DNA from: Tyto alba
Taxonomy: Eukaryota > Chordata > Aves > Strigiformes > Tytonidae
NCBI RefSeq assembly: GCF_018691265.1
Contig: NW_024881282.1
Location: 26,872,899 to 26,936,898 of the forward strand
Length of the DNA: 64,000 nt
Direction of reading: 5' to 3'
Position 1 is the first letter of the stretch. Each line of letters begins with the position of its first letter. Shown one piece after another: positions 57,984 to 64,000 of the stretch. Under the pieces are notes generated by a model, which was given only the letters and a program-made list of their open reading frames with translations, was not told where the DNA came from and did no database searches. Made by a program: the position numbers and the translations under genes.

Positions 57984-58359
57984 AAGAGAAGAGAAGAGAA
58001 GAGAAGAGAAGAGAAGAGAAGAGAAGAGAAGAGAAGAGAAGAGAAGAGAAGAGAAGAGAAGAGAAGAGAAGAGAAGAGAAGAGAAGAGAAGAGAAGAGAA
58101 GAGAAGAGAAGAGAAGAGAAGAGAAGAGAAGAGAAGAGAAGAGAAGAGAAGAGAAGAGAAGAGAAGAGAAGAGAAGAGAAGAGAAGAGAAGAGAAGAGAA
58201 GAGAAGAGAAGAGAAGAGAAGAGAAGAGGAGAGAAGAGAAGAGAAGAGAAGAGAAGAGAAGAGAAGAGAAGAGAAGAGAAGAGAAGAGAAGAGAAGAGAA
58301 GAGAAGAGAAGAGAAGAGAAGAGAAGAGAAGAGAAGAGAAGAGAAGAGAAGAGAAGAGA
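57984..58359. repeat. GAGAA/TTCTC pentanucleotide array, about 75 units
   Basis: The array is a pure purine strand for roughly 375 bp, with a single interruption (GAGGA in place of GAGAA at about 58,229). The purine-rich lead-in starts near 57,951. Such long purine tracts can form triplex DNA and are usually variable in length. The minus-strand open frame through it (LLFSS repeats) is an artefact. Confidence 0.97.
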
Positions 58360-61300
58360 TAATGACTAATTCTCAATAATATTTTTTTATCCCTCTTTTC
58401 CATTAACTGCTTAAGGTCCTATATTAGGATCTAGTTCCCATTAAATTAGTCATCATGCAAACACACAAGAAAGATAATTGCTGACATAAAGACCCTGTGT
58501 TTTAATGAAACATTTTTCTTTTCCAAATCAGATGTACTTGGCCTGGTACCTTGTAGTGGACTGGCACTGACTGCTAAGGGCATTGTGCATTCAGGAAATA
58601 CAGAAGCAACAAAAAAATTATTTTTCATATCTTGGGACTCCTGCAGACAGAGAATCAGGCTCTTCATTCAATAATGCTGATATAAATCACAGGGTTGTTG
58701 CAGAATATGTTGATTGATGTCACTTTTCTAAGGTGTAACTATTCTTCAGCAAACCAGGGGAAAAGTTTCAGTGTACCTGCCTTTACTGGAGTACCAGAGA
58801 AGATTGTCATGTATGTCCTTAAATTTTAGGAAATATTAACCCTTTCCTTTAAGGTATTGTATTCAATGAAGTTTATGGTGACTCTTAAGTGAGCAGCATT
58901 GGTAAATAGGTCTGACTGTGTTGTGGGAAAATTACTGGAATGTAAATCTGCTGGAAATCACTCCTCCAAAAGGACATGCCCGTTTAATTAAACATTTAAA
59001 CAGAAAATCTCTTGTTGATACTAAGAATTTAAAAACCTCTATATCAACAAAGATACCCAATGGCTTCCAAGAGAAAGATGTTGCCCTGAGAGATTTTTTC
59101 ACCAATGTGCAGTGGGCAACCTGTGATTTAAAATATAAAGGGAAGGGGGAAACCCAATCAAAAAATTCTGTTGCTGACTCTCAGAAGAGTTTTCCATATT
59201 TATTACCTCCCAGCTGAGTGTCCCCATCGCTAACCTCTAATCACACTGCCCCTTATCTGCTCTCCTTCTGTCTTGATGACTCTTGTATGCCTGACCACAT
59301 AGCAACCCAACATGACTGGATCAGTTCACCTCTCCTGAATGACCTGTTATGTTGAAGGTCAGGGCTGTCTTGTGGGAGGTGTGGATTTGAACTTTTCCTG
59401 ACTGAAGGAAGCCAGTTCACTGCAAGTTCTCTTCCTAGTAAGTTACTCTGCAGAATGTGTGAGGCATGGCCACCAAGGCCCTAGTCCTTTAGGTGAAAGA
59501 CCAGTAAGCTGGATCCAAAATGGGTCTAGGTATCAGTTTCTATGAATACAGAACAGAGAAGCAGGATCTCATTCCAGAGGCCTTCAGGAGCTGTCATTTC
59601 TCTTCCCTGGTGTTCCAGCATAATTGGGTGCTAATTTGAGGAGGTCTGACTCATCTCTGGGAGGAGACCACTGAACATCATGTGAACAGAATGTGTAAGG
59701 TAGACAATGAAGATGTGCATTGTGAATTACACCCAAGATTAATAGGGGCCTTTAAAAGAAACCCTTTTCAAAAATCTCTCTTTAATGGGGTTCATGTAGG
59801 CCAGAATTAGCAGATTACACAATTCTTCCAAGTTTCATATGGACTAAGAAAGTAAAGTTTCAGCTTCAGTTATCTCCTCACACTTGCCATGACATGTTGA
59901 ACCCATTTTACAGCCTGGTACCTAATGCAGAGACATTGATTTAAACTAATTACAGGTTTATCTAGCTTTCCTTTATCTGTTTCCTTTTATTTTATTTGGT
60001 TATCATTTTCACAGGCTGTTTTCAGATCAGGGCAGATTTTGCAAGACAGGGTTTAATTGGTAGGAATACCAAAAGAAATATTTCCTATAATAATTTTTGA
60101 TTACAAAACCATTTTCTTTGTTGAGGTGTCTGAACTTCTTTGGATATATTCTCAGAGAGATCACTTGCTGTCTCACTGCTTCTCTTTGACATTTATTAGG
60201 TACAAACATTCTAGATAATATCAGCTATTCAACTGAAGACAACCAAGGTGTGGTAATGCGTGACAGACCTGTGTTACCATCTTTATCCATTATTTGTGAT
60301 TGTAGTTCAATTTGTGAATTAATTGGTAGTGATCTGCTTTATTTTTCCAATCTGTTTTGGACTGTTGAATATAATGAAGCTGAATATTCAGTTTTCTCTT
60401 TAAAAAGCATCCTGAACAATGCTCCAGGAGTATTGTTATAGTTTCATATGTATATTTTATCACAGTCAAGGACTCACAGCAGTGCAACAGGTAACGTGCC
60501 ATTTGCTACATCTCTTTTTATTACCACTGTTTTCTGAACTGGATGGTGTTTTGCATCCATGGAGTTTGCAGAGCCACCCGTGTTAATGCTATGTAATTTG
60601 AATTGCTTTTGGTTTGGTGGTGCTGAAGGTGATTTTTTTTCTTTTTTTTTTTTTTAATTGTTCTTTGAAGAGCTGCTCTATTCTTTCATGAGGAGGTCTA
60701 CAGTGTGTGCCAATTGTTTTTAATAGCACACAAAATTATTTGCTTTCCTAGGAGACATGAAGTTATCAGAATTCACACATTGTCTTCAGCAGTTTTCATT
60801 GCAGCACCGGTTTTACATATGTACAGGGAAAATGCAGCTTCTGTCAGGTGAATATTTAATTACACATTCCCTCCTTCCTTAAACCTCTGTCAGTTCCAAG
60901 AGTGAGTTTACTCTCTGAGGCAGACTGTGGTGCAAAATCCCTGGCCACTTTGTCCAGGCAGTAAGTGAAGAAGCTGAAAGTTGCCTCAGCTGTCAGCCCT
61001 TAATCAGTATTTGTTTAACCTACATGTTATTTACATACTTGTTTATAGGCTGAACCTCAGTTTATCCAGGAAAACAGTCCTTTGCCCTTCCCAGCTGGGA
61101 CTGGGGAGCAGGGGGTGCTGTGGCAGGGCTCGTGCAGGGCAAGGGCTCTTTGCAGAGGGATGGCTTGCCGTGTGCAGTCTTTCTGCAGCAAAGTGAGGGA
61201 AAATGCTTCTTTTTGCCTCAGTTCACAGGCTTTGGTAAGGTTGTACAATAAAAGTATTAGAAAATCCAAGCTCTGATGTGTCAGCTGAGTCTTGGAAGTC

Positions 61301-63664
61301 ACTGAAATTTTTTTTTTTTTTTTTTTTTCAGGAATTTTTGGGAGGAGAGAAGGGATTCTGGCAGACTGCAAAATTCCTCTTTATGAAATCTCACCTGTTC
61401 TCATAGCACCTTATCCAAGAACCACAGAAAGCAATTGGAAAATGTTGTTACGGTTTTATCAGGCTTCAGACAGAGCCTTCTACCCTGAGCTGAAGGTATC
61501 TAAACACAACATCGGTAACTGGGTTTGGTACCAGCAGCACATGCAGGAGGGGTCATGGAGAAGAAATCTAACCTCAGGTCTCTGTCCAAAATCCCTGTGC
61601 TACACAACTTTGGGCAAGAGGTAAAGCAAAAGACCCCCTTTGGGGTAGGGAGAGATAGTAGCACTTTCCTACTCCCAAGAGTTGCTCTGAAGATGAACAG
61701 ATGCTCATGTCTAGCTGTGAGCAGGGCTGTGAGCATCACCGTTAGCACTCTGGAGGGCTGATGCAGAGGGAGGGGGACTCTTTAACCCCATGGCCACAGG
61801 GGGGTCAGCTGCAGGCCTGATCAATTAACCCTGTGGCATGCAGATTTCAAAACCAGATTTTTTCCTCTCACATTTTTCCAAAAGCAGTTAATATAAGTAA
61901 ACTCATATTAGCTACACAACTATCATTTCTAATTTCACTAATTGCTTTTGTAAAAGTTCAGGCTAGAGGCAGCTTTGCAAGGCTATCTGTAGTATAGTAA
62001 AGATAATAATGTGTTTGCTTTGTTAATAGGTAACAAATAATTATTAACTTTTTAAAATTCCTCTTATTTCCAATCAACACACACTTAAATGCACTCTGGC
62101 CTATTCAGGTTTGGGGGTATTTTTGTTTGTTTAGTTTAATTTTTACATGCTATAATAACAACAAATGGCAATTTCTGGTTTTAGTAATTATACTCTGAAA
62201 TTTCTTCCGTGAAAAAAACAATCTAACAAACCCAGCCCAAGCACCAAAGTGTTTTACCCAGCATCTTATGCATTTGTTTGCTAAGACTGAATGAGTTCCT
62301 TTCCCTTGACTGCATTTCTTTTGCAATGGACAAGTCAGCACAAGGTGGTGCTAAATAGCTCACCATGAATCTTTTTCCTGTAAACAACCCTGAAGGGAGC
62401 TTTTGGAAAAGGCAGTTAAAAGATCTTTTTTTAACTGTCTGTTAAAAGATTATTGGGTTTTATTCATTAATTTATTTATTTCTGTCTGCCATAACTGTTA
62501 GAGCTTCCCCGGTAAAGCCTGCCCACTATGGCTGTCAAAGATGTCTCCTCTGAGAAGTATGGGCCCCCAGTTTTTGATTAATGCAATAACTCCATGTTTG
62601 GTTTTCCTTACAGGAAAGTGTAGCCATTATCTACTTATTTGTAAGTGGATGGTGGTATTTTTCATCTCTATTCCATATCTCTTTGGGGTTTGTGAGTTGG
62701 TTCCTAGAAAATCTGCACATCATGTGTGCTATGGGCTTAAATGATGGGGTTCTGTAGTTTGTTTGGACAAATTGCTAAGGAGAGTTTGGAAATGCAAAAT
62801 GGGTGGAGAAAACTAGTCATAGATGGTGGGACCTGAATGCCCGACTAGGTTCAGGACTGGCAGCTCCAGGGACAGTGGGTTCCTCTTCACTCAAGACCTG
62901 CTCGATTCCTTGTGCTGCTGCTCTGCCTGGAGTGGGGAGAGAAGCAGTGTTTGATCAGCTGCTGTCCTCTTTCCTTTGCCTGCCAGCAGAAGTGCTAATT
63001 AGATATTTTTCTTTCTTGGCATCAAATCACTTTTCCTGTGAAAATGCTCTTGAGATGAAATCTAGAAGGGATAGACATCTTTAAAAAACACCTTTTTTTT
63101 TTTTTTTTTCTTTTTTATTTTCCAGAGGAAGACAAAACTGGTCCCTCTAAAAAACCCAAACCTTGTTTTTGCTAGTGAACACAAAGCAGATCACCTGGAA
63201 TCAGCTAGTCAGAGTACTGTACTTGCTGACTCCATGTCTCTTGAGGAATCTCACCCCACAGATATTTGGAAGCACTTTGACATCGTATCTGCACCTCAGA
63301 GACTTTCTTTGGCATCTTCAGCCGTCTAAAAACATGTTTTATGGATAGAAAAAGTCCCTATGAAAGCCTGGAGCATTATTTCCTTTTGTAAAAGAATGGA
63401 AGGTTGAAATGAGTCCTATTCCTTTCCTATCATGTAAATCCCAGACTCAGAGAGAGCTTCCTAGGGGACCTAGGGGGAGCAGTCATTATTCTATGAGGCA
63501 GCTGGGCTATCTGTTCACTCTTGCTATGTGCATAATTTGATGGGCCCTTCTGCTTATCACAGTACTGATATATAGCACAAAGTTCAATGTGGTGTGAAAA
63601 TTTGTCTCTTGCAGAGTGATCTGAGACGTCTGGTTACATATGGCATGTCATACTGACTTGACAT
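58360..63664. other. Gene-free interval
   Basis: AT-rich, with T runs at about 60,639-60,654, 61,307-61,328 and 63,092-63,109. A 99-codon frame at 58918-59217 is the only one with a balanced composition, and it matches nothing I know. No transposon is recognised. Confidence 0.45.
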
Positions 63665-63880
63665 CAGGATATGACTGGACATAAGGAAACATTGCTTTAC
63701 AGAGAGGGTGACCAAACACTGGAACAGGCTTCCTAGAGAGGTGGTTGATCCCCCAAGCCTGTCAATGTTTAAGAGGCATTTGGACAATGCCCTTAAAAAT
63801 AGGCTTTAACTTTTGGTCAGCCCTGAAGTGATCAGGTAGTTGGACTCGATGATCGTTGTAGGTCCCATTCAACTGAAATA
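63665..63880 (+). mobile_element. CR1 LINE 3' end (5'-truncated)
   Basis: GACATAAGGAAACATTGCTT, then GAACAGGCTTCCTAGAGAGG, AGCCTGTCAATGTTTAAGAG, TTTGGTCAGCCCTGAAGTG and GATGATCGTTGTAGGTCCC match the 3' end of a CR1 subfamily whose tail is built of ATTCT/ATTCC units. It runs directly into the TTCCA array. The left edge is approximate. Confidence 0.88.
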
Positions 63881-63960
63881 TTCCATTCCATTCCATTCCA
63901 TTCCATTCCATTCCATTCCATTCCATTCCATTCCATTCCATTCCATTCCATTCCATTCCA
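63881..63960. repeat. TTCCA pentanucleotide array (16 units) grown from the CR1 tail
   Basis: 80 bp of perfect TTCCA units start exactly where the CR1 3' tail (AACTGAAATATTCCATTCC) begins. The minus-strand frame reading MEWNG repeats is not a gene. Confidence 0.95.
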
Positions 63961-64000
63961 TATAATGAATAGACAACTTTCTCTAATAATTCATTTGGAC

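Noticed and set aside
57864..58403. 179-codon minus-strand frame made of LLFSS repeats
   Set aside because: It is the translation of the GAGAA microsatellite. A 5-base unit repeats every five codons in any frame, so the frame stays open by construction.
61292..61624. T run followed by CAG and an open frame, resembling a splice acceptor plus exon
   Set aside because: The frame (110 codons) resembles no known protein, and no partner exon or strong donor could be placed.
63762..63956. Minus-strand frame starting with MEWNG repeats
   Set aside because: Translation of the TTCCA array and the CR1 tail.

Overview
The window looks like a piece of a bird nuclear genome. The evidence is CR1 LINE fragments, several avian ERVL-type solo LTRs, a compact intron-exon gene with GT-AG introns and a CpG-island promoter, and no operons or microbial-style dense coding. 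The species cannot be named. The number of different LTR families would fit a passerine or a related neoavian, but that is a guess. No database search was run; family names rest on recognition of the translated sequence.

Left third (1 to about 22,200, minus strand): the 5' two-thirds of one recognisable protein gene, SUPT20H (FAM48A, p38IP, SPT20 homolog), a subunit of the SAGA histone-acetyltransferase complex. I placed one non-coding first exon, one exon ending in the start codon, and 14 further coding exons. Together they give 434 codons in one continuous frame. The C-terminal half continues past base 1, outside the window. The promoter lies in a CpG island at about 21,590-22,420 with ETS- and SP1-like sites, a CGG repeat and one or two RFX X-box-like palindromes. 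Exon 2 carries a 10-codon upstream ORF.

Right two-thirds (about 22,400 to 64,000): I see no convincing protein-coding gene. In mammals SUPT20H is followed on its 5' side by a long gene-poor interval leading to POSTN, and this stretch would be the bird equivalent (inference). It holds a pair of oppositely oriented LTRs (31.7-32.7 kb), an ERVL-type LTR with a second retroviral LTR nested inside it (38.45-40.32 kb), another ERVL-type LTR (43.8-44.9 kb), a CR1 LINE 3' fragment carrying the end of its reverse-transcriptase frame (48.4-49.1 kb), and a degraded LTR with perfect 5-bp target-site duplications (49.3-49.8 kb). It also holds an unexplained 210-bp direct duplication (50.85 and 52.12 kb), two adjacent copies of the Smad-binding palindrome GTCTAGAC (57.28 kb), a roughly 375-bp GAGAA array (58.0-58.36 kb), and a CR1 3' end whose tail has grown into a TTCCA array (63.9 kb).

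I did not find an undescribed multi-gene system. The leads most worth checking are the 210-bp duplication, the paired Smad palindromes, the promoter X-boxes and the upstream ORFs of SUPT20H.
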